Assembly (NCBI RefSeq): GCF_014863355.1
Contig: NZ_JACZEP010000001.1
Location: 496,001 to 560,000 of the forward strand
Source of the DNA: Aminobacter carboxidus
GTDB lineage: Bacteria > Pseudomonadota > Alphaproteobacteria > Rhizobiales > Rhizobiaceae
Direction of reading: 5' to 3'
DNA length: 64,000 bases
Under the pieces are notes generated by a model. It had not been told where the DNA came from, did no database searches, and saw only the letters and a list, made by a program, of their open reading frames with translations. The stretch's first letter is position 1. Each line of letters starts with the position of its first letter. Of this stretch, positions 16,244 to 24,087 are shown piece after piece. The position numbers and the translations under genes were made by a program.

Positions 16244-17179
16244 TCACGCCCGGTCGCTGCGCGCGTAGCGGCCCGGCGATTGGCCGACATGGCGGCTGAA
16301 GGCCGTGCTGAAGGTGCTGGCCGAGCCGTAGCCGACCCGCCGCGCGACCTCGTCGAGCGCGATCTCCTTGGTGCCGAGCAGGTTTTTCGCCAGCGCCATG
16401 CGCCAGGCGAGCAAATATTCCATAGGCCGCAGCCCGACGGTGCGCGTGAAGCGGTCAAAGAAGGCCGAGCGCGACAGACCGGCCACGCCGGCGAGTTCGA
16501 CCACCGTCCACGGCCGCTGCGGATCACTGTGCATCTGCCGTATCGCCCCTGACACCCTTGCATCGGCCAGCCCGCGCAGGAAGCCCGGCGGCGAGCCTTT
16601 TGCCCGGCTTGCCCTGAGCGCTTCGATCAGCAGGATTTCGACGAGGCGGCCGAGCACGAGATCGCGGCCGGCATTGTGCTGGCTCGCTTCTTCGCCGACG
16701 AGACGCACCAGCGTCGACAGCCGCTCGACGCCGCGCACGTGGACCATCGCCGGCAGCAGCGACACCAGCAGGGCCGCATCGGGCGAGCCGAAGACGAAAT
16801 AGCCGCCGAGCAGGCGGACATCGGCCGGGCCGTCCTGTCGGCCGTGGCGAACCTCCTCCGTCGGCACCGGCGTTGTTTTGGGATCGATATGCCTCGGCGT
16901 CACCGGCTCGAAGCCGGACATGGTGAAGGCAGGGGTCGCCGGCAACAGCACGAAGTCGCCCTGTTCGAGTGTAACAGGCACTTCGCCGTCGACGGCGAGG
17001 CGGCAACTGCCTTCGATGACGGCGCAGAAGCCGGGCTGGCCGAACTCGGAATAGCGGACGCCCCAACGTCCGGCGCCGCTGATCCCCTTGGAGAACACGG
17101 TGCGCGGCTGGAGCAGTTCGATGACCTGGGCGAGGGGGTCGGGCATTTCAGGACTATTGCCAATGAATAGCGTACTCAT
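16244..17179 (-). CDS. AraC-family regulator with cupin-type sensor domain
   Basis: A 311-residue transcriptional regulator. Residues 1-185 form the AraC-associated cupin domain (GVRYSEFGQPGFCAVIEG, LEQGDFVLLPATPAF). Residues 205-305 contain the two AraC helix-turn-helix units, ending in DEVARRVGYGSASTFSTAF and GQSPGRYAR. It is divergent from a short-chain dehydrogenase with 67 bp between the start codons, so that gene is its likely target. AraC/cupin_6 regulators of this kind often sense small aldehydes or oxidants, but the ligand here is unknown. Confidence 0.9.
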   Translation of the reverse strand: MSTLFIGNSPEMPDPLAQVIELLQPRTVFSKGISGAGRWGVRYSEFGQPGFCAVIEGSCRLAVDGEVPVTLEQGDFVLLPATPAFTMSGFEPVTPRHIDPKTTPVPTEEVRHGRQDGPADVRLLGGYFVFGSPDAALLVSLLPAMVHVRGVERLSTLVRLVGEEASQHNAGRDLVLGRLVEILLIEALRASRAKGSPPGFLRGLADARVSGAIRQMHSDPQRPWTVVELAGVAGLSRSAFFDRFTRTVGLRPMEYLLAWRMALAKNLLGTKEIALDEVARRVGYGSASTFSTAFSRHVGQSPGRYARSDRA

Positions 17180-17246
17180 GATTGATGATAGTCCTGATTT
17201 TGGACGGTATTTTCATGGCGTCAACATCAATCAGGAAAGAAAGTTC
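17179..17246. promoter_or_regulatory. Divergent AraC/SDR control region
   Basis: TGATTGATG (17179-17187) is repeated in inverted orientation as CATCAATCA (17225-17233), with GTCC...GGAC between. The ribosome site AGGAAAG for the dehydrogenase lies at 17232-17238. These are candidate AraC half-sites; no footprint can be inferred. Confidence 0.45.
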
Positions 17247-17990
17247 ATGAAAACCGTACTGATCACCGGCTGCTCGTCAGGCTATGGCCTCGAAACCGCC
17301 CGCCACTTTCATTCCCAGGGCTGGAACGTCGTCGCCACCATGCGCAATCCGCGCCAGGACATCCTGCCGCGCTCGGAGCGGATGCACGTTCTGCCTCTCG
17401 ACGTGACCAATGACGAGAGCATTGCCGCAGCGCTCGACGCCAGCGGCCCGATCGACGTGCTCGTCAACAATGCCGGCATCGGCCTTGTCGGCGCCTTCGA
17501 GGCGATGCCGATGGCGCATGTGCGCAAGCTGTTTGAGACCAACACCTTCGGAGTGATGGCGATGACCCAGGCGATGATCCCGCAGTTCCGGGCGCGCAGG
17601 GCAGGCGTGGTGGTCAATGTCACCTCCAGCGTAACACTTGCCCCGATGCCGCTCGCTGCCGCCTACACCGCAAGCAAGACGGCGATCGAGGGCTTTACCG
17701 GGTCGCTGGCTCATGAACTCGGCGCGTTCGACGTGCGGGTGAAACTGGTTGAACCAGGTTATGCGCCCAGCACGCGCTTTGCCCACAACACCGAACTGCG
17801 CGTCGAGGATCTCATCCCCGAGGCATATGCCGCCTTCGCTGGCCCGATCTTTGCCGGCTTTGCGACGCCGGCACTGGTGACGAAAGAGATCGACGTCGCC
17901 GAAGCCGTGTGGCTGGCCGCGAACGATGCATCGGCACAGCTGCGCTTTCCGGCTGGGCCGGACGCGTTGGCCCTGGCGCGGGCGAGTTAG
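17247..17990 (+). CDS. Short-chain dehydrogenase/reductase (SDR)
   Basis: A 247-residue classical SDR. The dinucleotide-binding motif TGCSSGYG is at residues 7-14, NNAGIG at about 75-80, and the catalytic set is Ser in NVTSSVTLAP with YTASK (Tyr-x-x-x-Lys). The ATG at 17247 with AGGAAAG in front defines the start; the open frame reaching back to 17088 overlaps the divergent regulator and is discarded. It is probably activated or repressed by the AraC protein. The substrate is unknown. Confidence 0.9.
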   Translation: MKTVLITGCSSGYGLETARHFHSQGWNVVATMRNPRQDILPRSERMHVLPLDVTNDESIAAALDASGPIDVLVNNAGIGLVGAFEAMPMAHVRKLFETNTFGVMAMTQAMIPQFRARRAGVVVNVTSSVTLAPMPLAAAYTASKTAIEGFTGSLAHELGAFDVRVKLVEPGYAPSTRFAHNTELRVEDLIPEAYAAFAGPIFAGFATPALVTKEIDVAEAVWLAANDASAQLRFPAGPDALALARAS

Positions 17991-18055
17991 AGCAATTCCA
18001 GGAAAAGCGTGAAGCGGTTTTCCATCAGGAACTGCGCAAAAACAGCAAGATAAAA
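17988..18055. repeat. AGAGCAATTCC-type rhizobial interspersed repeat
   Basis: Begins at the SDR stop codon. GCAATTCC pairs loosely with GGAACTGC, and GGAAAAGCG with CGGTTTTCC around TGAAG. The sequence is recognisable as an abundant dispersed palindrome of Mesorhizobium/Rhizobium genomes. It may serve as a transcript 3' end here. Confidence 0.7.
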
Positions 18056-18272
18056 AGCAGAAACGCTTGTCTTACGACTTTCGCTGCCGAATGGGCGAAG
18101 AAGGACCGCCGGGAGAGGGTGCCAGCCCTCTCGTCGGCGGCGAGGGTCGGATCGGTGAAACGCTGACCGTTTGACGGGTCGAGCTAGAGTTGGATCGCCC
18201 TCGTCTTTCCCTTGAGGCCTGAACGGATACCCGCAGCCAGGCTGCGGACGACAAGCACAGCACAAGCGAAGG

Positions 18273-18534
18273 ATGATCAACGATACCATCTGGGTCGACA
18301 TCTCGAAAGACCATCTCGACGCCCACCGCATGAGCGACGGCGCAAGCCGCCGTTTCGCCAACGACACAAGGCCGGCCACGCGGCATTCACCGCCTGGGTG
18401 GGAGCGACCGGCGTGTCGTCTATGAGCCAACCGGCGCCTACCACCGGGCCTTCGAGCGCAGGAAGGCCATCACAGCCATCATGCGAAAGCTGATCGTGCT
18501 CGCAAACGCGCTCATCAGAGATGGTCGTAAATGA
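18273..18534 (+). mobile_element. Remnant of an IS110-family transposase
   Basis: Translated pieces match the two ends of an IS110/IS1111 transposase. The N-terminus reads DTIWVDISKDHLDAHR (DEDD-nuclease start), then in a second frame AGHAAFTAWVG, then in a third frame RVVYEPTGAYHRAFER. This is joined directly to the C-terminal end AITAIMRKLIVLANALIRDG. At least two frameshifts and an internal deletion of roughly 200 codons have removed most of the gene. The preceding 90 bp (from about 18184) resemble the left flank of such elements. Inactive; it marks past insertion between the SDR and GNAT genes. Confidence 0.85.
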
Positions 18535-18566
18535 GCGCCATCCCTTCCTTGACCAACACGGATACT

Positions 18567-19079
18567 CTAGGCCCGGGTGAGGTCGTAACGTAGCACGTGG
18601 TTGGGGTAGGACTGGTCGTCGATCTGGAACCGGGTTTCGCCAGCCTTGGCAAACCCCTTCCTCAGGTAGAACTCCGTGGCGCGCTGATTTTCGGCATTGA
18701 CTGCAAGCCAAACGTCGGGTCGGCCGGTGTCGGCGCACACGTCGAGCCCCGCCGCAAGAAGCCTGCCGCCGACGCCCGAGCCCTGGTGGCGGGGCTGGAC
18801 GTAGAGCTTGGCGATTTCCAGGTCGGAACAATCAGGCACAGGTGCGGGGGCTCCCGATGCGATATGGATGAATCCGTCCAGGCCGGCGGAATTTTGCGAG
18901 ACCAGGACGGTCTGGTCTGTCCGCGCAAGGACCTCTTCGAAACGGGCGGCAGTGAAGTGCTCCAGCGCATAGCCGGCGAAGAATGCGTTGACGCCGTTGC
19001 GGACGTAGGTGTTCAGCCAGACTTCCAGCCCGATCGCGGCGAGGCTGGAAGCATCCATCAAGTCGGCCGGCCTGATCAT
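18567..19079 (-). CDS. GNAT-family N-acetyltransferase
   Basis: An acetyl-CoA-dependent acetyltransferase of about 170 residues. Motif A is LYVQPRHQGSGVGGRLLAAG, the Q/R-x-x-G-x-G/A pyrophosphate loop, followed by WLAVNAENQRATEFYLRKGF in motif B. The start is uncertain: ATG at 19079 has GGA at normal spacing, while ATG 19094 and TTG 19109 are longer alternatives. The substrate is unknown. The upstream 19080-19332 stretch on the other strand holds the EcfG-type promoter at 19222. Confidence 0.87.
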   Translation of the reverse strand: MIRPADLMDASSLAAIGLEVWLNTYVRNGVNAFFAGYALEHFTAARFEEVLARTDQTVLVSQNSAGLDGFIHIASGAPAPVPDCSDLEIAKLYVQPRHQGSGVGGRLLAAGLDVCADTGRPDVWLAVNAENQRATEFYLRKGFAKAGETRFQIDDQSYPNHVLRYDLTRA

Positions 19080-19221
19080 GTCTCGATCCAACATATCCTC
19101 TAAAAGCAAGCAGCGAATAAAGGATGGTCTTATGTTTGGGAAGGCGTGATCCAGCAGCCGCGGTGTTGCCGGTTGGAAGCTGACCCCGCGTGAAATAGAG
19201 CTCCAAAGTCGCTGCTTCGTT

Positions 19222-19246
19222 GGAACAGGAAAGGATGTGGAGCGTT
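19222..19246 (+). promoter_or_regulatory. EcfG (general stress sigma) promoter
   Basis: GGAAC (19222-19226), exactly 16 bases, then CGTT (19243-19246). This is the consensus bound by the EcfG-type sigma factor of the PhyR-NepR-EcfG general stress response in alphaproteobacteria. Transcription would begin near 19253, about 80 bases before the 27-codon gene at 19333. It is the only exact GGAAC-N16/17-CGTT match I found in the window. Confidence 0.7.
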
Positions 19247-19332
19247 GTTTAGAGTTGGAGTGCGATGAACAGGCAATCCACCGCTCCGTGAAAAGAGTGG
19301 CGGGAGCTCAAGAGCACTCGCAGGAGACAGAC

Positions 19333-19416
19333 ATGGATACCACCACTCTTCTCATCATACTTATCGTACTTGTTCTGCTGGGCGGCGGCTGGTTCGGACG
19401 CGGCCGCTGGTATTAA
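19333..19416 (+). CDS. 27-residue single-helix membrane peptide
   Basis: ATG at 19333 is preceded by AGGAGA (19322-19327). The peptide begins MDTTTLLIILIVLVLLGGG and ends in WFGRGRWY. Residues 5-17 are purely aliphatic, enough for one membrane helix, followed by a Gly hinge and an aromatic/arginine tail. Small peptides with the same Leu-run, GGG and GRGRW layout are familiar from rhizobial and Methylobacterium genomes, without assigned function. An exact EcfG promoter lies 87-111 bp upstream, suggesting stress induction. It is too short for automatic gene callers. Confidence 0.75.
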   Translation: MDTTTLLIILIVLVLLGGGWFGRGRWY

Positions 19417-19570
19417 TCAAGCTTTCAAGAGCGAGCGTTGAGCCAAATATTGCCGCTTTTCGTTAGGCAAGACGTCTGGACGTAAGTCGTGCCGCCCGTC
19501 TAACAACTCGCACGGCTCAAACCGTTTCTGGTTAGCTGCGGCCTGCCGGCCAATCGAATGAAGCTGAGGC

Positions 19571-20511
19571 ATACCAGTAATCAAATCCGAAGGCCAAAAA
19601 GTCGCCGAAGCTGAGGTCGAAAGCTTTCGGAGGGATCTTGGGCCGTTTGTCGTTGCGCTGAAACAACACGCATGGCGATGGTTTTCACCGATGCGAAAGA
19701 GCCCGGCAATCCGATCATTTTCGCCAATGACGCCTTTCTTGGTCTGACCGGATGTTCCCGCGACGAATTGCTTGGTCAAAGCTTAAACTTCCTGATGGCG
19801 CGCGGCACCGATCTCGATTCTTTGGCGCGCATCGAAGCCGCTTTTGCGGGCGCCGTCACTGGCGGATCGGAAATCTGCTACCGGCGCAAGAACCGCAGCG
19901 AATTCTGGTCGGCAATTCTCATCAGCCCGGTCAGGGATGAGCACGGCGATGTGGTGCAGCACTTTGCCTCCCTGGCAGGCCTTGCGAAATACCTCCGATC
20001 CCGAAGTGATCAGGGAATCCATTGAGTCGCGCCTGGTCTCGCTCTCCCGGTCGCATGACCTACTGACCCGTGAAAACTGGGAAGGTGCGGGGCTGCTCGA
20101 TCTGATCAAGGCGGCCTTGGAGCCGTTCGGAATTACAAATGGCAGGTCGGAACACTTTGTCATCACCGGCAACAACATCCGCGTCTCGCCCAAAGTTACC
20201 CTGGCCCTCGGCATCGCCTTCCATGAACTCGCGACCAATGCAGTGAAATACGGCGCGTTTTCCAACAGTTTCGGGCCCGTGCTGATTTCATGGACGTTCG
20301 AGCTGTCGCCTGGGGCGATCGGCTAGCCCTGCGCTGGCAAGAGAAGGACGGTCCGCCGGTCATGCCGCCGTCGCGGAAAGGGTTTGGCTCGCGGGTCCTG
20401 GAGCGCGACCTGGCACATGAACTCGATGGCGCGGTCGATCTCGACTACACGGTGGAAGGCCCTGTTTGCACGATAAGCTTTCCTGTCACCTACGGTGTCC
20501 GGGATGAATAG
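19571..20511 (+). pseudogene. Degenerate PAS/LOV-type HWE sensor histidine kinase
   Basis: Three reading frames join into one ancestral kinase. Frame 1 (about 19571-19665) gives VESFRRDLGPFVVAL. Frame 2 (19672 to about 19985) gives the PAS domain with KEPGNPIIFANDAFLGLTG and YRRKNRSEFWSAILISPVRD. Frame 3 (about 19985-20326) gives WQALRNTSDPEVIRES and the N-box HELATNAVKYGAFS. The last frame (to 20511) has the WxE motif RWQEKDGPP and GFGSRV. The H-box (normally ELNHRVKN-like, between PAS and WQALRN) is missing, so the phospho-acceptor His is lost as well as the frame. The LOV cysteine motif NCRFLQ is replaced by LNFLMAR. No start codon is visible. Confidence 0.85.
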
Positions 20512-20869
20512 GCTGCTTTCCGATCGTCGTATCCTTGTCGTTGAGGATGAAATGCTCGTGCTCATCATGATCGAAGACATGCTGGCCGACATCGGATGCG
20601 AGTCGGTGACCGCTGCCGCCACGGTCAAGCAAGCTATCGCCCTCATTGAAGCACATGACTTCGATGCAGCCATGCTGGACATGAACCTGAACGGCGATAA
20701 GACCTATTTCGTGGCCGACGCGCTCGCTGCGCGCGGCGTGCCCTTCGTTTTCTCGACGGGCTACAGCGGCCACCACGTGAGGGATGGCTACCGCGACCGC
20801 CCCCTGCTGAAGAAGCCGTTCATTGACAAGCAACTGGCCGAAATGCTTGCCAGCCTGCTCCCTGGCTGA
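20504..20869 (+). CDS. Single-domain response regulator
   Basis: A CheY-like receiver of 121 residues with no output domain. The acidic pocket is VVEDE near residue 13, the phospho-acceptor Asp is in AAMLDMNLNG, and the conserved Lys is in LLKKPF. The ATG at 20504 overlaps the 3' end of the broken kinase (stop at 20511); an in-frame GTG at 20495 is possible. Such receivers commonly follow HWE kinases in rhizobia. The partner kinase is dead here, so any activity must depend on another kinase. Confidence 0.88.
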   Translation: MNRLLSDRRILVVEDEMLVLIMIEDMLADIGCESVTAAATVKQAIALIEAHDFDAAMLDMNLNGDKTYFVADALAARGVPFVFSTGYSGHHVRDGYRDRPLLKKPFIDKQLAEMLASLLPG

Positions 20870-20972
20870 TTGGCAAAGTCGAGAAATGCCCGGGCCAATG
20901 TTGCGTCTCAAGAGGGCGCGCGGTTGTGCGCTGGACGGCCAGCATGTGCGGCCGCTGGCCATCAACCGCGGA

Positions 20973-21422
20973 CTACCGCTGTGGTACTGATTTTGCCCGT
21001 CTTGCCGCAGCTTGCGGAGCGCGGTTCGTTGTCCTGTTCGTTGCCGACTTCAACAGTTTGCGGAAGCTCGGGCATTCCAGATGCGAAGGCGCGGGGCAGT
21101 CGGCGACGTGGCGGATGACGTCGCGCAGCATCCTGAGCTCGATGATCTGCCGTTCCAGCTCCTTGGCCCTGGCATGCAACTGGGCGCGCGGGATGTCGGG
21201 CCGGTCGTCGCGGCCGAACATGCCTGATATCTCCGGCAGGGAGAAGCCGGCCGCCTTGCCCATGCTGATCAGCGACAGTTTCAGCAGCACGTCGTGATCG
21301 TATTGCCGCCGCAGGCCATGTCGCGCAAGCGAGCGGATCAGGCCGATCTCCTCGTAGTAGCGCAGCGTCGACGGTGGCACGCCGGTGCGCTCTACGACCT
21401 CGCCGATATCCAGAAAAAGCAT
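20973..21422 (-). CDS. MerR-family transcriptional regulator
   Basis: A 149-residue regulator. The winged helix-turn-helix is at the N-terminus (DIGEVVERTGVPPSTLRYYE), followed by a dimerisation coiled coil (ARAKELERQIIELRMLRDVI). A cysteine pair occurs in DCPAPSHLECPSF, often seen in MerR proteins that control multidrug-type MFS carriers. The start ATG at 21422 gives the canonical MLFLDIGEV; the longer frame adds 19 residues without support. It is divergent from the MFS gene at 21491, whose promoter contains the operator. Effector unknown. Confidence 0.9.
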   Translation of the reverse strand: MLFLDIGEVVERTGVPPSTLRYYEEIGLIRSLARHGLRRQYDHDVLLKLSLISMGKAAGFSLPEISGMFGRDDRPDIPRAQLHARAKELERQIIELRMLRDVIRHVADCPAPSHLECPSFRKLLKSATNRTTNRAPQAAARRAKSVPQR

Positions 21423-21424
21423 GC

Positions 21425-21455
21425 TTGACCTCAAGTTGGCTTGAAGTCGTACGCT
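21425..21455 (+). promoter_or_regulatory. MerR-type promoter with 19-bp spacer and operator dyad
   Basis: The -35 box TTGACC (21425-21430) and -10 box TACGCT (21450-21455) are 19 bp apart, the stretched spacing that MerR activators correct by twisting DNA. Between them lies the dyad GACCTCAAG-TTGG-CTTGAAGTC (21427-21448) with one mismatch. It would drive the MFS gene at 21491. Confidence 0.75.
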
Positions 21456-21490
21456 CTGCCGAAACGTCGATTTCAGCAAGAGGAAAAGTC

Positions 21491-22705
21491 ATGCACAGCA
21501 TTCAGAATGCAATGGAAAGGCCGGTCTGGATGGACGGGCGGGCGGTCGCGCTGCTGCTCGCCGCGTCGCTCACCACCATGGCCAACGCGACGATCAGCCC
21601 GGCACTCCCCGGACTCGAGCGGCTGTTCGCCGCCGACCCGAACGCGGCGATGTTGACCCGTCTGCTGGTGCCGGCGCCGTCGCTCAGTGTCGCATTGTTC
21701 GCGCCCTTTGCCGGGATCGCGGCAGACCGATTCGGACGCCGCCTGCTGCTGCTTGTCGGCGTGATCCTGTTTGCGGTCTCTGGGTGCGCCGGACTATTCC
21801 TTCCTGACCTGCCCACCATCTTCGCCAGCCGCCTCGTCCTCGGTGTCGCAGTCGCGCTCATCATGACGGCGCAGACCGCCTTGGTCGGAGACTATTTCAC
21901 CGGCGAGAAGCGCAGCGCGATGACGGGGCTGCAGATTTCGGCGCGGAATTTCGGCGGGCTGGTCTTCATCTCGCTCGCCGGATGGGCGGCGGCGATGTCG
22001 CCGCGCTGGCCATTCGCCATCTACGGGCTCGCCATGGTCTTCCTGCCCTTGATGTGGATGGTCGTCGTCGATCCGCCCCGACGCTTGCAGGCAGTGGGCG
22101 CAAGGGCGGTGGACGAGGCCGAAGCGCATCCGTCCTGGGTGCTGCTGCTGTCGTTGCTGGTACTGCTCCAGGCGGTCACCAACATGATCTTCTTCGTCAT
22201 GCCGACGCAGATGTCGTTCTTCCTCGAAGCCAAGGGCTATGATGGCGCCGTCATGACCGGCGCCATTCTCGGCACCTTGATGCTGGCCGGAGGCAGCTTC
22301 GCGCTGCTCTATCCGAAGGTGCAACGCGCCACGGGTTATGCCGGCATCTTCCTGCTCGGCTATGCCGGGATGGCGCTCGGCTTCCTGCTGCTTGTCTTCG
22401 CCGGGACGACGCCCATCCTGTTTGCGGCGGCAGCGGCCATCGGCGCGGGTTATGCGCTTGTTTCGCCGAGCTTCGTTGCGCTCACGCTCAACCTTGCGCC
22501 GTTGCGGCGCCGGGGCGTAAGCGGCGGCATCCTGACGGCGTCGATCTTCATCGGCCAATTCGTTTCGCCGCTTCTCGTCACGCCGCTGATTGCCGGCCAT
22601 GGCTATGAAGCGCTGTTCAGCGGCATCGCCCTGCTGCTTGCGGCGATGGCCATTGCAGCCGGCGCCGTGGGCGGCGCAGCAATAGCCCGATCCGGCAGGC
22701 GCTGA
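21491..22705 (+). CDS. MFS transporter (drug-efflux type)
   Basis: A 404-residue inner-membrane carrier with about 12 predicted helices. The loop 2-3 motif is GIAADRFGRR, the MFS signature A, and the helix 5 region has GDYFTGEKRSAMTGLQ. AGGAAA at 21481-21486 supports the ATG at 21491. It is controlled by a classic MerR promoter and divergent regulator, which suggests induced export of a toxic compound. The specificity cannot be read from the sequence. The longer frame from 21374 runs into the MerR gene and is discarded. Confidence 0.9.
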   Translation: MHSIQNAMERPVWMDGRAVALLLAASLTTMANATISPALPGLERLFAADPNAAMLTRLLVPAPSLSVALFAPFAGIAADRFGRRLLLLVGVILFAVSGCAGLFLPDLPTIFASRLVLGVAVALIMTAQTALVGDYFTGEKRSAMTGLQISARNFGGLVFISLAGWAAAMSPRWPFAIYGLAMVFLPLMWMVVVDPPRRLQAVGARAVDEAEAHPSWVLLLSLLVLLQAVTNMIFFVMPTQMSFFLEAKGYDGAVMTGAILGTLMLAGGSFALLYPKVQRATGYAGIFLLGYAGMALGFLLLVFAGTTPILFAAAAAIGAGYALVSPSFVALTLNLAPLRRRGVSGGILTASIFIGQFVSPLLVTPLIAGHGYEALFSGIALLLAAMAIAAGAVGGAAIARSGRR

Positions 22706-22764
22706 AGGCTGTCCGCGAACCTGCCCGCAAAAGCGGCGAGCGGCGGTGCCGCCGCCGCCGCGAC

Positions 22765-23382
22765 TCAGCGCGGGGGTCTGGCGACCATGGCGAGGATGGT
22801 TTCGAACAGCTCGTGCTTTGCCTGCTCGGGCGTGAGGTCGCCGTTCGCGGCGGCGAAGGACAGCGCTTCTGCCGCCCCGAGCATCGCCCAAAGCCCCGAC
22901 GACGCGACGGTGCCGGCCGGCGCGAATGGGGCAAGCAGGGACCGGCACTTCTCCATGAAGATGGCTTCGTAGTCGCGCTTGACCTTGGCCAGTTCGGGCG
23001 AGCCGGCAAGCGCTGAGATCACGCCCGGGATCTCGCGGCCCTGTTCGAGCACGCAGTCGACATAAGACGATGCGATGACCATGGCCCTGCTCGGCAGGGT
23101 CGGTTCGCTCGCCTGGAAGGCAGCGTCCATCAGCGCGGTCTGGTGCGTGTCGAACTCCTGGTAAAGCGCCGCGAGCAAGGCGGGCCGGGTGGCGAAGTGA
23201 TCGTAGACGACCGGCTTTGCCACTTTCGCCTGCTCGGCAAGCCGGGGCAGCGTCAGCGCTTCGGTGCCTTCCTCGCGGATGATTTGCCAGGCGACATCGA
23301 CGAGCTGCCGGCGCCGGTCCTCGCGCAACAGGCGGCGGCGCGGCGGCACGGGTTGTTCCAGCATTTCAGTGCTTGACGTCAT
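22765..23382 (-). CDS. TetR-family transcriptional regulator
   Basis: A 205-residue repressor. The N-terminal helix-turn-helix (about 25-70) contains LTLPRLAEQAKVAKPVVYDHF, and the rest is the helical ligand-binding domain. It is divergent from a quinone-reductase-like gene with 87 bp between starts. That gap holds a palindrome and repeated AAAAGTATATA blocks, so the pair is probably a ligand-inducible detoxification switch. Ligand unknown. Confidence 0.9.
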   Translation of the reverse strand: MTSSTEMLEQPVPPRRRLLREDRRRQLVDVAWQIIREEGTEALTLPRLAEQAKVAKPVVYDHFATRPALLAALYQEFDTHQTALMDAAFQASEPTLPSRAMVIASSYVDCVLEQGREIPGVISALAGSPELAKVKRDYEAIFMEKCRSLLAPFAPAGTVASSGLWAMLGAAEALSFAAANGDLTPEQAKHELFETILAMVARPPR

Positions 23383-23383
23383 A

Positions 23384-23428
23384 ATATACCAAAAGTATAT
23401 ACTGTTAGTAGGTTACAAAAAGTATATA
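23384..23428. promoter_or_regulatory. Candidate TetR operators
   Basis: ATATAC-CAAAA-GTATAT (23384-23400) is a perfect palindrome two bases from the TetR start codon. A second AAAAGTATATA block ends at 23428, closer to the reductase gene. The AT-rich repeats stand out from GC-rich surroundings. Binding to this site would control both genes. Confidence 0.65.
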
Positions 23429-23469
23429 AGCTGTGACCGCTGTCCGCAACCACAAAACAGGAATTTCCA

Positions 23470-24081
23470 ATGCACGCGCTTATCGTCGTCGCCCATCCCG
23501 ATCCGAAGTCGCTCAGCCACGGCGTTGCCACGCGCCTTGCCGAAGGCGTTGCAAAGGCAGGCCATACATTCGAGATTGCCGACATCGCGGCGGAAGGTTT
23601 TGATCCGCGCTACACCGCCGCCGATCTTGCCGTGCATCGCAGGGAGGTGGCGCCGGCAGCCGACATTGCCGCCGAGCAGGCGCGGATCGATGGTGCCGAC
23701 ACGCTCGTGTTGGTCTATCCCGTCTACTGGTGGTCGATGCCGGCCCTGCTCAAGGGGTGGATAGACCGCGTCTTCGCCAATGGATGGGCCTATGACGAAG
23801 GTGCCGGCATCAAGCCGGTCAAACGGTTGCGCCATCTCAAGGTGCATCTCGTGGCCATTGGCGGCGCCACCACGCGCACCTATGCGCGGCATGGCTATTT
23901 TGGGGCGATGAAGACGCAGATCGACCACGGCATCTTCGACTATGTCGGCGCGCCCGTGGCGACCTCGGAGCTTATGCTCGACACGGAAACGCAGGGGCCG
24001 GCCCAGCATCTCGAAGCAGCGCAGTCCATCGGCCGCAATCTGTTCGAAGCAGCCAGGCTCAGCCAGATCGAGGCGGCGTGA
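23470..24081 (+). CDS. NAD(P)H:quinone oxidoreductase, NQO1/MdaB-like flavodoxin fold
   Basis: A 203-residue flavoprotein expected to reduce quinones by two electrons. The flavodoxin-fold start MHALIVVAHPDPKSLSHG is typical of the NQO1/KefF family, and VLVYPVYWWSMPALLKGW forms the active-site segment, followed by the FMN-pocket region IGGATTRTY. AGGAA precedes the ATG. It is divergent from TetR and has a shared palindromic operator, as for quinone- or electrophile-responsive systems. Confidence 0.9.
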   Translation: MHALIVVAHPDPKSLSHGVATRLAEGVAKAGHTFEIADIAAEGFDPRYTAADLAVHRREVAPAADIAAEQARIDGADTLVLVYPVYWWSMPALLKGWIDRVFANGWAYDEGAGIKPVKRLRHLKVHLVAIGGATTRTYARHGYFGAMKTQIDHGIFDYVGAPVATSELMLDTETQGPAQHLEAAQSIGRNLFEAARLSQIEAA

Positions 24082-24087
24082 GCGCAG

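Noticed and set aside
19672-20025. Functional LOV photoreceptor
   Set aside because: The photoactive cysteine motif is replaced by LNFLMAR and the gene is frameshifted.
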